From Isoetes taiwanensis (lineage: Eukaryota; Streptophyta; Lycopodiopsida; Isoetales; Isoetaceae): DNA of 64,000 bases. Under the pieces are notes generated by a model. It was not told where the DNA came from. It made no database searches and saw only the letters and a list, made by a program, of their open reading frames with translations. The DNA lies in contig JAJEKV010000129.1 of NCBI GenBank assembly GCA_021234155.1, positions 1,405,963 through 1,469,962 of the forward strand, written 5' to 3'. Positions within the stretch are counted from its first letter, which is position 1. Each line of letters starts with the position of its first letter. Shown in pieces: positions 1 to 12,600 of this stretch. Both the position numbers and the translations under genes were made by a program.

Positions 1-144
1 GTGTGGTACTGTCCCTTTGTTTTATTCCTAATTCTTCCAACATTCTCCTTGTCCATACAATTTCCTTGGCTGCCAATGTTGATGATGTATACTCTGCTTC
101 AGCTGTGGATAACGCTATGGAGGATTGTTTTTTACTTCTCCAGC

Positions 145-1143
145 TTATAGGTCCTCCCCTAACATGAGCAAATATCTAGAAGTTGATCTTCTTTCATCTG
201 GATCACCACACCAGTCAGCATCACAATAATCTATTAAATTCAGATTGTCTGTAGAATATTCTATTCCAATATCTTTTGTCCCCTTTAAATACCTGAGAAC
301 TTTCTTAGCTGCTAACCAATGCTGTTTTCCTGGATCATGATTGTACCTACTCAAAACATTGACTATATAGCTGATATCTGGCCTAGTATTATTTGATATG
401 TATAGCAAACTTCCAATTAATGGCATGTATGGAACCTTTTCCATTTCCTTTACTTCTCTTTCAGTTTGTGGACACATTTCTTTCGATATTTTGCAACCTG
501 GCAAGATTGGTGCCTTAACAATATTGCAATCCTCCATATTAAATTTCTCTAGTACTGTCTCTATGTATTTCCTTTGAGATAGATATATTTTTCTGTTTTT
601 CCTGTCACGTGTGACCTCAATGCCAAGAAACTTCTTTAGTTCTCCCAGATCTGTCATCATAAATCTCCTTTTCAGCACATCTTTGCAATGGTTTAAAATT
701 GTCAAATTATGTCCTGCCATCACACAATCATCTACATACAATCCTATTATACAATGCTTTCCCTGTTCCTAAAAAATATAGACATTCCCATCATGATCAA
801 GTTTTCTGAATCCCTGATCCATCAAGAAAGAATCCATGCATTTATACCATTCCCTAGGTGATTGTTTTAATCCATATACTGCCCTGTTTAATCTCCATAC
901 CTTATTTTCCCCTTGCTCATAACCTGGAGGTTGTTCCATGTATATTTCTTCATCTAACTTTGCATTCAAGAATGCAGTATTTACATCCATGTGATGTAGT
1001 TCATAATCTAGTGCATTTGCCATAGAAATGATCATTCTAATACTTGTCATCTTCACAACAGGTGAATAAGTCTCATCATAATATTCCTCTTCTTTGAGTA
1101 AAGCCCTGTGCCACAAGACGAGCTTTATGCTTGGGATTCCCAT
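145..1143 (-). pseudogene. Copia reverse transcriptase/RNase H with one in-frame stop
   Basis: This is the polymerase and RNase H part of the copia polyprotein, which copies element RNA into DNA. The upstream part (769-1143) carries the conserved NTAFLNAKLDEEIYMEQPPG and YGLKQSPREWY blocks. The downstream part (145-741) opens with the YVDD catalytic motif, then GSLLYISNNTRPDI and the RNase H CDADWCGD block. The two parts share one frame and are separated only by a TAG codon at 766-768, so a single nonsense mutation splits them. RNase H runs off its usual end near base 145. The family call is certain; loss of function is inferred from the stop and the frameshift upstream near 1150-1210. Confidence 0.93.
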
Positions 1144-1213
1144 CTGCCCCTATTTTCAACTTGTATACCCATTTATTTCCCACCACATTTTTATCTTTTG
1201 GTCTTTCTACAAC

Positions 1214-2552
1214 TTAATAAGTCTCAGTCCTTTTAAATGAGTCTATTTCATCATTCATGGCTTGCTTCCACTTTTGGCAGTCTAGATCTTTGACTGCATC
1301 ATCAAAACTTTCTGGTATACCTGTTTCTAAAACCATTAACACTTGTTCAATATTTTCTCTTTTTGACTGAACCCTGACACTTTTACCATCTGGCATTCTT
1401 CCATATGCACTAAGATCAATTTGAGCCTCTTCCTTGAGTCTTTCCCCTTCAGTTTTTCTTTTCTTTAGTACCTTAAATGCATCATTTCTTGTTTGTGCTT
1501 CCTCCTGACCATTGGCTTTAATTCTGTCATCCACAGTTTCATGTTTCAGATCATGTTCATCATTTTCATCTGTATCATATCCTTTCAGCTCATTGTCTAT
1601 AGGATGTTCTGTCTTTGTAACTTCTTTATCATTCTCTGATTCAACCTTATCAATTCTTGGCTTATACAATTTTTGTTCTACAAAAGTCACGTCCCTGCTA
1701 ATAATAATTTTCTTAGTGGCTGGATTATATATTTTATAACCCTTTGAGCTTTGATCATATCCGACTAGATACCCTATTGTTGATCTATCATCAAGTTTAG
1801 ACCTTAGTTCTTCTGGTACATGCACATAGGTCAAACAACCATAGGTTTTGTATCTGTCAAAGTCAGGGATGCTGTCAGACCATAATTCTTCTGGACAATG
1901 TCCATTGATACTTATAGATGGGATGCCATTTTGTATAAGCACTGTTGTTTTCACTGCCTCCTCCCATAGGAAGTTAGGTAGACCACTATGCTTCAGCATG
2001 GCCCTAACAGCATTAAGAATAGTTTTGTTTTTCCTCTCAGCCACACCATTCTGCTGAGGGGAGTAACTACATGTAAATTGTCTCTTAATCCCCTTTTCAA
2101 TACAATATTTAACAAATTTGGAAGACATGTACTCACCTCCCCTGTCAGATCGAACACACTTGATATTTCTTCGAGTTGTGCACTCAACTTCAGCAGCATA
2201 TCTCTTGAATGCCTCAAAGGCAAGATCTTTACTCCTTTAGGCAATAAACCTGTGTTCTCCTGCTAAAATCATCAATAAAGGTTATGAAGTATTTTTTCCC
2301 TGAAATTCCAGTTACATTTAATGGACCACATAGGTCAGTGTGAACTAAATCCAGTGGTGCTTTTGCTCTTTTCTTTGCTTTACCAAAAGGTAGCCTGCTA
2401 TATTTTCCTAGCATGCATCCCATGCATGTCTCATTGTCAACTTCTTTATTATCACATTTTATCCATCCCTTCTTAACCATGTTCTGAATATATTTTATGC
2501 CTGCATGTCCCAACCTTTCATGCCAGGTATGTGTATTTGCAATAGCAGACAA
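1214..2552 (-). pseudogene. Copia integrase (zinc finger, core, GKGY-like tail), frameshifted
   Basis: The N-terminal piece at 2229-2552 has the HERLGH...CMGCMLGK zinc-binding pattern (H-H-C-C), then DLVHTDLCGP and FITFIDDFSRR with core acidic residues. The C-terminal piece (1214-2128) has SPQQNGVAERKN, which includes the last catalytic glutamate, then FLWEEAV and the YKTYGCLTYVHVP region of copia integrases. An overlapping frame at 1993-2244 covers the missing middle, so at least two frameshifts interrupt the core. The acidic, lysine-rich linker towards RT (about 1400-1650) is typical of copia polyproteins. Confidence 0.92.
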
Positions 2553-3000
2553 ATTTATACTGCCGACACATTAAGGATTCAATCCAAATAAATTGCCAAC
2601 TCTTTTTCCAAGAAACCTTAATTTATTTCCTTCAAAGATTTTACATTCAAGTTGCTCAAATACAACTCTGAATCCCATGTCTACTAACTGGGAAATTGAA
2701 ATAAGATTTCTCACTAATGAGGGAACACAAAGAACATTTCTTAAATTCACTATTTTTCATCTAGGTCAAAAAGCTCCAGAACGCCAACATTTTCAATTTT
2801 TTATAAGCTTCCATTTCCAACTTGAACATTTCCTCCTTTGCTTTCATTGCAATCCTTCAAGTATTTAGAAGAGCATGTTATCGATTTTTCAGCTCCACTA
2901 TCTATAATCAGCAAATTATCATCAGTCTTGTTATTAGAAACATCATAAACTTCAGAATTTCTTACCTCCTCATTTTCTTCTGGACTGTCTTCTTCCAGAC

Positions 3001-3540
3001 TTACTCCTCAGCAACATTTGCCTCATAATTTGGTTTTCCAGTCCTCCCTCTTCCCCTGCCTCTAAAACCTGATCCTCTGCCTCTACCCCTTCCCCTTGTA
3101 CTTGCATTGTCTTTAGGAGTTGAGCAGGAGGATGCAATATGTCCTCTCCCTCCACAATGATAACAGGTTATTTCCCTTGACATAACAGGACAATCAACCT
3201 TTAGATGCCCATATTTGTTGCAATTAAAACATGGTCCAATTTTCCCTCCATACCACCCTCTTGTTTGCTTTTGTTTTCACCCTTTCCTTTAACAAACAGT
3301 ACCTGAGCATTTTCATTCTCTCCCAATACCTTATTTTGCTCCAGTTCTATTTTCAACATTCTTTCTGCTTCCATCTTAGTTCTAGCAATAGTTCTCATAA
3401 ACATGGAAATATTACCTAGACTTGAGCAAGCCCTAGACATTGTAACACTTGCTGTTGCTGAGTATAAGCTACTCCAGCTCCCAAATTCGAGCGTGCATTC
3501 CCTCCATATCTGTATTTCTAATTTTACATTTAACACGTCA
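3001..3540 (-). pseudogene. Copia Gag remnant with CCHC zinc knuckle
   Basis: The 3001-3183 frame contains CYHCGGRGHIASSC, a retroviral-type CX2CX4HX4C nucleic-acid-binding knuckle, followed by a GRGRGRGSGFRGRGRGR arginine/glycine-rich stretch typical of copia Gag. The next frame (3201-3536) reads as the alpha-helical UBN2-like Gag region, with MLKIELEQNKV and similar charged helices. The frames differ, so Gag is frameshifted. Between 2560 and 3000 the protease region is too decayed to place a catalytic DSGA-type motif with confidence. Confidence 0.8.
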
Positions 3541-3867
3541 TATTTCCTTTGAAAATGTTAACAATGGTTGAACCATTTAACAACCATTGAAAAACCTAGG
3601 TATGACAACATGTTAACCATTGAGGTTATGACTTCCCCTTTTCTGCTTTTAAACCTAGCTTACCAATCATGTATCTTCCCAAAGATCTTCAACATGTGCA
3701 TCACCTAATCAACCCTAAGATCTTTATACAATAGTTGTACAGTTTGTATGCTGCATATTTTCACTGTCTTTTATTATGAGGTGAATAGAAAAACGATGTT
3801 CTTGTTACACGAAGGGCTTTTAACTATACGATGATCCATCAGCACGAGGCCTTCAGGCAGTGTCTAC
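3541..3867. other. Unassigned stretch left of the ParB-like gene
   Basis: AT-rich sequence with no open frame of note. It could hold the start of copia Gag or a worn 5' LTR, but no TG...CA boundary or primer binding site was recognised. Confidence 0.4.
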
Positions 3868-6153
3868 ATGCAGGCATTGAAGGATAAGGAAGATGCAAGT
3901 TCTAGAGGCAGGGACACTACAGAAGTCACAGCAGATCTTAGAAGTGATGATGACAAGGCTAGGCAGTTAGAGGCGATGAGCAAGGTAAAAAAAATATGCT
4001 GACAAGTATCCATTGGGCCTTAGCTTCACCCATCCCGTCCACGTCGATAGGCTTTTCAGTTCCATTAAAGCTACTTATATCAGCAGAAGGTACGATAAGC
4101 AGCACTCCTTGGAAATAGTCAACAGCATGATCAAAAATCCAGGGCAGGTACCGATGCCGGTTGATGTAGTGCCTTACAATACGAAGACGAGGAAGGTACT
4201 GATGTGGAACAAGCTGGATGACTTCATCAACAACCTTGACGTACATTTCATGATAATAGATGGGCAGCACTCAATAGAGGCTCAAAAGGTTCTGATTCGA
4301 AAGGCACAGAATACTGGAAATCAGCTATTCTATAGGTTGTACTCGGTCAGAAGCTGCCGGTTCCTAAGCGGCTCAACAACTCCTGCCGAGCTAGCCGAAA
4401 TCAGTGCACTTCTTAACAACATGGGAAAAATGTTTATGTACAAAAGGCAACTCTTTTTTCCCACGCCTTTTGTTTGGGTATTTGCAAATCGCGCGAGGCG
4501 TGATTTGCCTATTCAGAAACGCGATACGTCAGATCGCGCTTGGTGCGATTTCCCTTCTATTTTGAAATCGCGTCAGGCGCGATTTGCATATTCAGAAATG
4601 GGAGTGCTTCAACTAGTCAAAGCATTCTCTTTTCAGAAAAGGCAAATCGCGTTTGGTGCAATTTCCCTTCCATTTTGAAATCGCGTCAGGCGCGATTTGC
4701 ATATTCAGAAACGGGAGTGCTTCAACCAGTCAAAGTATTCTCTTTTCAGAATCGCGCCAGGCGCGATTTCCCTTCCATTTTGAAATCGCGCCAGGCACGA
4801 TTTGCATATTCAGAAACGAGAGTGCTTTAACCAGTCAAAACATTCTCTTTTCAGAATTGTCGTTAACCTGGAACTAACAAATTTATTTTTTGCAGCTCCT
4901 ATATAGAGCAATTGCGGCATGCTCGTAACCAATGGATAGAATATGGAAAACCTATGTCGACTAGACAGGTTCAGTCCAAAAGCGTCGAATTCAAATTGCT
5001 AGAAAGGACTAATTGTCAGACTATAATACCGGACAAGAGTAAGAGCACCAGGTCGAAGAAAAAAAAAGGAGATGAAATGGGAGATGCTTCCGAAGCCCCT
5101 ACTATATCCAAGGATGCCTGCAAGATAATATTTGCCTCTGACCAGATCTAGGATAAATGGAATGAATTCTGGAATGCCTATGTGGTGAAGAAGTTGCCTG
5201 ATTCACAAGGCATATTTCCTCCTGTTGACACATCAATATTCCATGTCACAGAGATGAGGAAGGCCCAGGGATTAGTCGATGAAGAACTGATCTCGTTTCT
5301 GGACAGGTGCATCGGAAAGGAAGTCCTTTAAAAGAAAAGTTCTGCAGCGAAAGACAAGGTATCATTTGAAGACGCCTGCGACCAACTGAAAAATATTCGA
5401 GTACTCAAGAAGGCAGTTGGATAGGAATTACAAAGGCTTACAGGAGAGTGGTCATTGTCGGAGCTAGGACCAATGCAAAAATACAATATCTCCAACAATG
5501 ATCTCGAGAAGTATGTTTTTTGGTCGAAAGACTTTGTCAAACAACAGAAATCGAAAAACGTTGCACATCTACGTGGGCTTCACACGAAAGTGGCATCCGA
5601 CTTGAAAACAAAAGTTGCGTTAATAAAGCAGACCCTGAAAGAAGAATCCACTTTCTTTTACCAAGTGTCCACTGGTTTTAAGTGTGCAATGCCAGACGTG
5701 GATAAAGGACCACACGATATCACTCTTTTCGTCCTTGATAGCCGAGGCACCAGATGGTCGCTTGATGACTATAACACCTTCTACAATACATGTGGTGGTT
5801 TTACGACAGAAATGCATTACACGATCGTCACAATTTGCCTCTCCGACATGTCCTATGCGTATGCTCTATCTGCTGCAAAGGATTTAGAGTGCGTTAAAGT
5901 GATACGGCAAGCACAGAAAGTAAAATCTCCCATGTGTTAATCATTATGATAGCCATGATGGATGATAAAGAATATGAAAGGCTTAAGAAGAAACCAGAAG
6001 GCAAAAAACTTGCATGGCAGTGCTATCAGCTCGATGAACCTCTTATGCAAAATGTCTTCTATCTTGAGCAAGCTACTGAAGATAAGGGAAAGGGTGTGTT
6101 AGACTTGGAATAGCTAGAATTGGAAGAGGAAGATGAAGATGAAGAAGAAAACT
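3868..6153 (+). pseudogene. Transposon-type gene with ParB-like DGQH motif, broken
   Basis: A plus-strand gene can be followed from an ATG at 3868 to an acidic tail ending near 6153. The first part holds YPLGLSFTHPVHVDRLF and, about 70 residues on, IIDGQHSIEAQ, which resembles the DGQHR/DGEHR signature of ParB/sulfiredoxin-fold proteins. The second part (4897-5940) begins just after a good splice acceptor (TTATTTTTTGCAG). It is in one frame but carries three stops: TAG 5149-5151, a TAA near 5329 and a TAG near 5422. An A8 run near 3990 breaks the frame upstream of LGLSF. The C-terminus has a run of aspartates and glutamates. I do not recognise the family; the ParB-like label is motif-based only. 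Multiple stops argue for a dead transposon or endogenised gene. Confidence 0.5.
4480..4870. repeat. Tandem hairpin repeats inside the apparent intron
   Basis: About three to four imperfect units of roughly 100-110 bp. Each contains AAATCGCG, a 4-5 base spacer such as TCAGG or CCAGG, then CGCGATTT, an 8 bp-arm hairpin. Units share TTTGCATATTCAGAAA and the phrases AGTGCTTCAACCAGTCAAA and TTCTCTTTTCAGAA. The block lies between the two coding parts of the ParB-like gene and ends 30 bases before a canonical acceptor, so it is best read as intron sequence. Arms stay paired although the bases in between vary. Confidence 0.75.
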
Positions 6154-6204
6154 AGGCGAACCCTTTTCTTATGGAGCACATTAAGTATGAGCTCCTACGG
6201 CACA

Positions 6205-9200
6205 TGTGACGTTCCAGGGAAATATACGCTATAAATACGTATATTTTTGGGTCCATCACTATACAAGTCTACTTCGTAGCCTTGTATACCTTAGGAATTG
6301 GCATGGGTGCATATCTAAGTTAAGTATATAATTTAGATAACCTTAGGATAAGGCCCATGTTCCACATGGCCTTTTCCTATTTGGCAACCGCCACATGGCC
6401 ATATCCCATTGGCGCCACGTGTCATCCCATGTGGACCCTAACCTATATTAACCTAAACCCTAACCCTAGACCTCTTTTCCTGGCCCTAACACCCTGGGAA
6501 CCTTCTTCGCACTCAAAACTCCGTTTCGAGCGCGTCGTTTGCTGTGGCATAGCCTAGTGCAGCAGCCCCCAGAGTGCGTGTATGATCTTGGAGTGAGCGC
6601 GGCTTCGACCACTTCGAGGACCATGGAGACGCCAGGAATGGGAGGGAGCACTTCAGAAGCAGATATTTGGAGTAGTGTTCTTAGTAGTTCATCTGGAAGT
6701 TAGCACTCCAGATAAGTTAGTATTTCGTATCTAGAGTAGAGCCATCCTAGAACCCTGATTCAACATCTTGAACCCTAATTAAGGAACCCTAACTGTAAGT
6801 TAGATATGTATGATTAGGTTAGATGTTATTCTGATGATTATCATGATTTGAAGTTTTCTGATGATGGTTGATCATGGTTGCTCCTCTTGTATTGGGAAGG
6901 GGAGTAGAGACATAGTAGCCTTACTTAGTAATGCTCCTAGTTAGACCCTTTAGTTCCTATTATTATGCGGCCTGCGCATAGGAACCCACCGGGCTACGGG
7001 GGCTATGGTGTGAATCAGCACTACATAACGGGGCTAGGGGAGATACGGAGGGAGGGTCCCTACTGAGCGTGGCTACTGGGGACCCCATAGCGTGCTAGGC
7101 TTAGGCATGTTGCCCTGCCTCTCAAGAGCTGCAGGTGTTGGCCTGGCTCTTGTTTTAGGGGGTTAAGTCGGGGACGGATCGTGTGCCACCACGATTCTCT
7201 AGCCGCCCATGGAACCTTTAGACTCTGGGAAGGGGAGATGCAACCCTTCCTGCCTCAACGGACCGGGGAGATGCAACTCGGCGTAGTCTTGATGGGTGAT
7301 GCCATGGGATTGCATATCTGGAAGGCTAGAGTCACGACAGAGCCCGATCTAGCCCATCTGCAAAGTATGCACAGGAGGGGCGGATGGAGTGGCCAACCCT
7401 AGCCATTGTCTATAGCCAGCCCCGCCATTGTTATGACTCGATCTGCTCTATCTTGAGGCCTAGCCGTCAGTCTACCTCCCGATGAGTTCGAGCCTTGGGT
7501 AGGAGCTCTCATGTTTTATGGCATATGTTTATCTCTGTTGTAGCTATGGATATGTGGATGTGCTACCTTTCGAGGTAGTATGGTGTATTGTTATTGCTAG
7601 TTCTGACGTTGTTTATGCTTCCGCTGTGATAGGGGCCCATAGGGGAAGGGCGTGCAAGACACCTTTGTGAAGTCCCCTACTTCTTATACGATGCACACAT
7701 CGTATCAGAAGGTGGAGCATTCCCCCTAACAGCCAAACTAGCAGGGGCCATCCACCTGACACCACTCCTAGTGGAATGAGCCAGCAAGGGAAGAGTGGAT
7801 GTGTCATTCACCCGTCTCCCTTCGGGTCGACCTATCTGCGGAAGCGTGAGTAAACATGAGCACATAATACAATATCAATACAATCACCTCGAAGGGTGAA
7901 CACTTCATAACATCATCAATAACATCAACATGAATGAATACAGCAAAAGGGGAAATCCTACCCAAGGCTCAGACTCAAGGGGGATGACTGACGGCTTGGG
8001 CCTCCAGAAGTCATTGCAAACAGAATTCATGGCAAATGGATTTGGCTGGCATAAGAACATGGCTTAGGGTAGTCCACTCCATCCGCCCCTCCCATGCACA
8101 CTTTGCAGAGTAGGTTGAAAAGTATTGGGACCTGACCGTAGTCTGCCGGGTGAATAGCCAGAGGAGCTACTGCTACTGGGTTGCATCTCCCCAGCCCCGA
8201 TGAGGCAGGAGGAGGGTCACCTCCCCTCCAGAGGCATCCATGCCCATTCCAGGCAGCTAGAGGGCCACTGCCCGTATTCGACTTAAACTCAATGGAAGGT
8301 GACGCATCACCCCAGGAGTGTCGAGCTCATGCCTTGCCCATACTCAGTGACAAGCCATGAAGCCTAGCCCGCATAGACCCCCGATAGGCCTTACTACCAG
8401 AGGGGTCAGTCCGTGATGGGACAAGTTCCTACTTGTCAACCGGTCCAGCCCCGCCACCCACAACCAGGCGGGCTCCTGTGCACGGGCCGTAAATAATTGG
8501 GAACTAGTAGGCTATCTAGGATCATCTGCTACACAGCTTTAGGCGTCTACCCCCCTTCCCAATACATGGAGGCCACAGAGTGAAATACATACAACATCAC
8601 AGAACTGAAACAGAGAATATCATCAAATCTATCTATCTAAACATCTAGAGTTAGGTTCCTTTATTAGAGCTTATGATCTCGGGACCTATAAGGCCTCTAG
8701 GGCTGAACTAACATACTAACCCAGCCTATTGCCTAGCCCAAAGGCGGCTTTGCACAACAGAATAACTAGAAACCTGGTCCTTGACCTGCTCCTGATCCTC
8801 GGAATGCATCATACCTCTGATCCTGCTGAAGACTGCTGCTACTCGATGATCTGTTGTGCAAAGACGGCTTTTCAGAGCCGAGCAATGCAAATTGGGGTCT
8901 TGACTTGGCCGAAATGGCTCAAGAGAACCCTGAATTCGAGAGAGGAAAGGAGCTCTAGGAAAAACCCTAAAATGCAAAGGGAAAAAAGGTTTAGGGTTTA
9001 AGGGGAAAGCTCTTTTATAGAAACCCTTAGGGTTAGGTTAGAAATTGGCCAAATGGGATTTAGCCATTTGGCAATGGGGTCCATGGGGTTTATAATTGTG
9101 TATGTTTATTTAACATGCACAACATTCAATGTTGCCCCCTAGGTGCAACCCTTGCCCCCTAGGTGTAACCCTATACGTCTCGCAAGTACATCATCCGTGG

Positions 9201-9265
9201 TATGTACGTGTGGCGTGGCAGTATAATATACATATTCGGATCGTATATTATGCTGGAACGTCACA
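6205..9265. repeat. Head-to-head pair of gypsy-type LTRs forming a 3 kb inverted repeat
   Basis: The block begins TGTGACGTTCCAG and ends CTGGAACGTCACA, an exact 13 bp inverted match. The left half (to about 7700) resembles the reverse complement of the right half: the 'cctacccaaggctc', 'ccactccatccgcccct' and 'gttgcatctcccc' words of the right half all occur inverted near 7200-7510. A small hairpin, ATACGATG-CACA-CATCGTAT, sits at the centre (about 7687-7706). The halves are diverged, so they are two related LTRs rather than a recent fold-back. No matching 5 bp direct repeats flank the block. Confidence 0.65.
7725..9265 (-). mobile_element. LTR of a minus-strand Ty3/gypsy element
   Basis: A closely matching copy lies at 30295-31829, so this is a dispersed LTR of about 1.54 kb. 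Read on the minus strand it starts with TG at 9265. Immediately before it (minus sense, 9266-9290) is the purine-rich phrase AAGGTGGGGACAA. This is the position and composition expected of a polypurine tract next to a 3' LTR. Minus-strand integrase C-terminal coding follows to the right, which supports this being the 3' LTR of that element. Confidence 0.75.
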
Positions 9266-10413
9266 TTGTCCCCACCTTGACTTGATGCTGTCCTCAGCAA
9301 CACGTGTCTCCCCACCTTGGAAACCTGCATATCCTGCAATCACATTTGATATATATACAATTTTACAATATAATTACCTCAATGTAACATTTAAGTTTTA
9401 ATTTCTATAACACATCCTAAGGGAGTCTTTCACCCTCTTACTTTATCATCTATTATTCACAAAATTTTATAGCTTACACCATTATTATTATTAACATAGT
9501 TCCAAAATTTCCTAAAGGTTCCACATTGTTTTCTTACAACACATTGTGACAAAATTATGTGTTGCAAGTCTTCGCAGTGTGACCTTCCTCCCGTAGACTC
9601 TCCTATTGGCCTGCAGGTCCAACACTACGCTAGAATACGTTTAATTATTATAAGGGTTGGTTATTAGGGAACCACCCATTAATTACAACTACATGAATGC
9701 AAGGCATATCTCCCGGCATAGGAAGATTATGTTCCTTCCATCGTGGCCGTGGAGACAGCGCCCTATCATGCCTAGGATGCCAGCCTACACCTTTAGTTGC
9801 CTGAGGCGTGGAGGATAGGGTCCTTCCCGTATTTGAGCGTGAAGGATGGGGTCCTCCCCGTAGTAGGCATTGACCCAAGCTGCTTTCCTATCAATGCATG
9901 CCTGAATGACCTCTTATCTCTCAAGGTCGTCTACTTCTGTGGGACGGAAGTAGACTTTTTAATCTACCTTCCACTCCCTATCGGGTCGGTGTCGACTATT
10001 TCGGTGACGAGCCGACCTTTGCATTGCTCCATAAGTTGTGGGTACTGCTTCTCAAGATCTATTTGTAGTGCCCACGTAGCGTCTTCCACTGGTAAGTGGG
10101 ACTAGGTATTGGAGAATTGAGATCTTTTTGTCTTCTTATAGGATCTGACAAGAAGAACCCCTGGAACAATCTCAAGGTGATCGTCCATTATTTCTAGTAA
10201 CTTTTGTGTCTCCAATACTTCCTCTGGATTAGGAGTGCATTTCTTTAGGGGACTTACTTGGGAAACACTATAGATCTTTAAGTGTGCTGGCAGGTCCAAC
10301 TTATAGGATTGGTTACCTACTCTTTTGGTTACCCTGAATGGTCCAGCGCACCTTGGAGCAAGCTTCTTGCAATTGTCGATGCAGAGCTTCAGCAATTGTC
10401 CCCTAATCGCCAA
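9266..10413 (-). pseudogene. Ty3/gypsy polyprotein 3' end (integrase C-terminus, chromodomain-like tail)
   Basis: The minus frame at 10102-10413 reads KLAPRCAGPFRVTKRVGNQSYKLDLP..., then HLKIYSVSQVSPLKKC. This is the GPF/Y module that closes gypsy integrases. Further on (about 9970-10100, shifted frame) LPVEDATWALQIDLEKQYPQL resembles the chromodomain-end 'EATWE' block, which targets integration to modified chromatin. A frameshift or stop separates the two. The rest down to 9266 is decayed. The element's reverse transcriptase should lie to the right but is not recognisable. Confidence 0.8.
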
Positions 10414-12600
10414 TGTTGTAATCGCCGATGCAGAGCTTCATCTATGCAATTGTCGATGCCGAGCCTCTTGCTGCTAGAGGATATCTTCGTTCTTCCTCCA
10501 CCAACTGTTGCATGTCGGCTAGCATGCATTAACGTCTTAAATAAACATTATAGTCTTGGACCCCTGCATGATCCTACTGGACTTCCCTTAATGCATGCAA
10601 TTATATTACCTAACGGTAATATTTTTATACTAACATTATAGTAGTATTGGATATATTGCTTCCAATAGTATTATATTTAACTAACTGTTATATGATAACT
10701 TTACAACCTTTAAGATATGTCATCATACAAATATCGAGGCAATACTTATTTTGAAAAGTATTTTAATTATTTATCATATGGCTAGGGTTTATATCATCGG
10801 ATCCAAGTGTTGAGCGCGTGACTCTCGCTCGCTACTTGGTTGGTGATGTATCAACCTTACATGTATATGCTTTATAGTTGCTATACTTATGAGAAGATAG
10901 ACAAATTCTTATTATATTTGTCAGGACCCTATGAAGGTTACTTAAATGCCTTTGGAAGGAATTACATCCTTGCGAAGGTTTAACTAAGATTTTATGTAAT
11001 TATTATCTTACTTTATCTCGATACTGAGATACCTACACAAGACAAAACTATCTATGCAGTTATTATGAACATATAATTTATCAACAAGACATTAAAGCTT
11101 ATGATACATGCATGATAGTATACTTAAGATTATATAATTTATGTAGTTATACAGGGTTCACAACCCTGAATAATTTAATTAAGAGCTAGGCTACTAGCTC
11201 ATTCCTAGATGCGAATGCAAGCAATAGATCATGGCGTAAGAAAATTATACTTTTCCCATCATGCATTCTATCTACACTTAGATGCAAAGCCTCTCCCCAC
11301 CTTAGTTGTCGAAGGCTAGAATACATCTCCCCATTAAGCCGGTGTCGACTAATTTGGAGACGACTTGGCCGTTGTATTGCCTCCATTAATTCGCTCCCCC
11401 GCTTTGGTGCAATTGGCTATCGCGTCAGTCTTGCATGCTGAAGGACACATAGACATTAAGCATCTATCCATCTTACACTCTATCTGCTTTGGCTACTTGC
11501 GGAACGAACTCTATTCTAAGGGTCGGCTAATTTGATGGCGATTCAATCCCTAAGATGTAGGTAGGTTTTGAGCCCCCACTTTCTTCATAAGAAAATGGTC
11601 CTACACCTCAATGTATCATATCCCCTTAATTGATGTTGTCATAACATCTCAGCTATTCTATCTACCTTAAGAGGTTATATGTTTCTTATCTAACACATTA
11701 ATTTACTAGCCTTAGCTAACATATTTAATCATCTATGATGGATGCAGCCATCATGTTTAACATATCTATCCCTAAGCGATGAGTTATTGAATTATTTAGA
11801 ACAATTCTAAATTGCAAGGTTTTATCATCATGACAATTCCTTTTGCCTCAAAAGACTATGTGATTAATGTACTTATTTTTTTGATATACCTTTCATGTAT
11901 TATTCAATTTTATATTCTAAATATCCCCCTTTTTTAGTTATTTACTCTCTTGGAATATTCTTATCAATTGAATTGATGTCATCATAACAAGTTGGCCAGA
12001 CTTGTTAGATTACTTCTTTTCATTCGATTGGATTATTCCTTGGAGGTACTAGCTTTATACATGGTCAACAATTATCCTAGTAATGATTCCTTCTTAGCGA
12101 GGTGATCAATCTCACCAAGTGGTTTCAATATGTTGGATGTCTGTTAACAATCATGTATAATTTTAATTACTCCTATGCATTTCCTTCCCAATCGTTGACG
12201 CTTAGCTCAACTTGGGGCAATCCTTTCGCGAGAAAATCTGGAAATGCCTTCCAATCTCATTATGGATGTTATCATCCATAAGCCTATCCTACTCGACTAT
12301 ATGATCGTAGCTCCTCAATCTTGGTCGCATCTCATCCACTCGTTGCCTTCTTGAAGCAGCAAGGTAACGTTATTTCGAGTTGCTCCTCCTCGATGTAGAG
12401 TCCAACTTTCTTCATTAGAGGCTTCCCATTGCTGGTGGTTTTGATGGCGTAGTTGACCACTTGAAATCTTCTATGTTACTTCCCAAAAGCCTGAAGGTGG
12501 TTTCGTTGAGAAACATCCTCCACGTTGAATTCTTCATCTTGGTGGCTAAAGGATGCCTCTAGATCCGATATTGTTGTGCCAACTCCATCCTTCGAGTCCT
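10414..12600. other. Gene-free AT-rich stretch
   Basis: No convincing coding frame on either strand; short ORFs only. It lies where gypsy integrase core and reverse transcriptase would be expected on the minus strand, but no YVDD, catalytic D/E or RNase H motif was found. Either the pol core was deleted or it has been worn beyond recognition. Confidence 0.5.

Larger units (their letters stand above)
1..3540 (-). mobile_element. Degenerate Ty1/copia retrotransposon, truncated by the window edge
   Basis: Read on the minus strand from right to left, the order is Gag with a CCHC knuckle, a poor protease stretch, integrase zinc finger and core, then reverse transcriptase/RNase H. This order (integrase before RT) defines Ty1/copia. 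The copy is broken by frameshifts between the integrase blocks and by a stop inside RT. The 3' LTR would lie left of base 1 and is not seen; no clear 5' LTR was found between 3540 and 3867. The copy is non-functional as it stands. Confidence 0.93.

Noticed and set aside
6440-6480. Telomere-like AACCCTAAACCCTAACCCTA run
   Set aside because: Only about three imperfect units, inside an LTR-like sequence that has related copies; not an interstitial telomere array.
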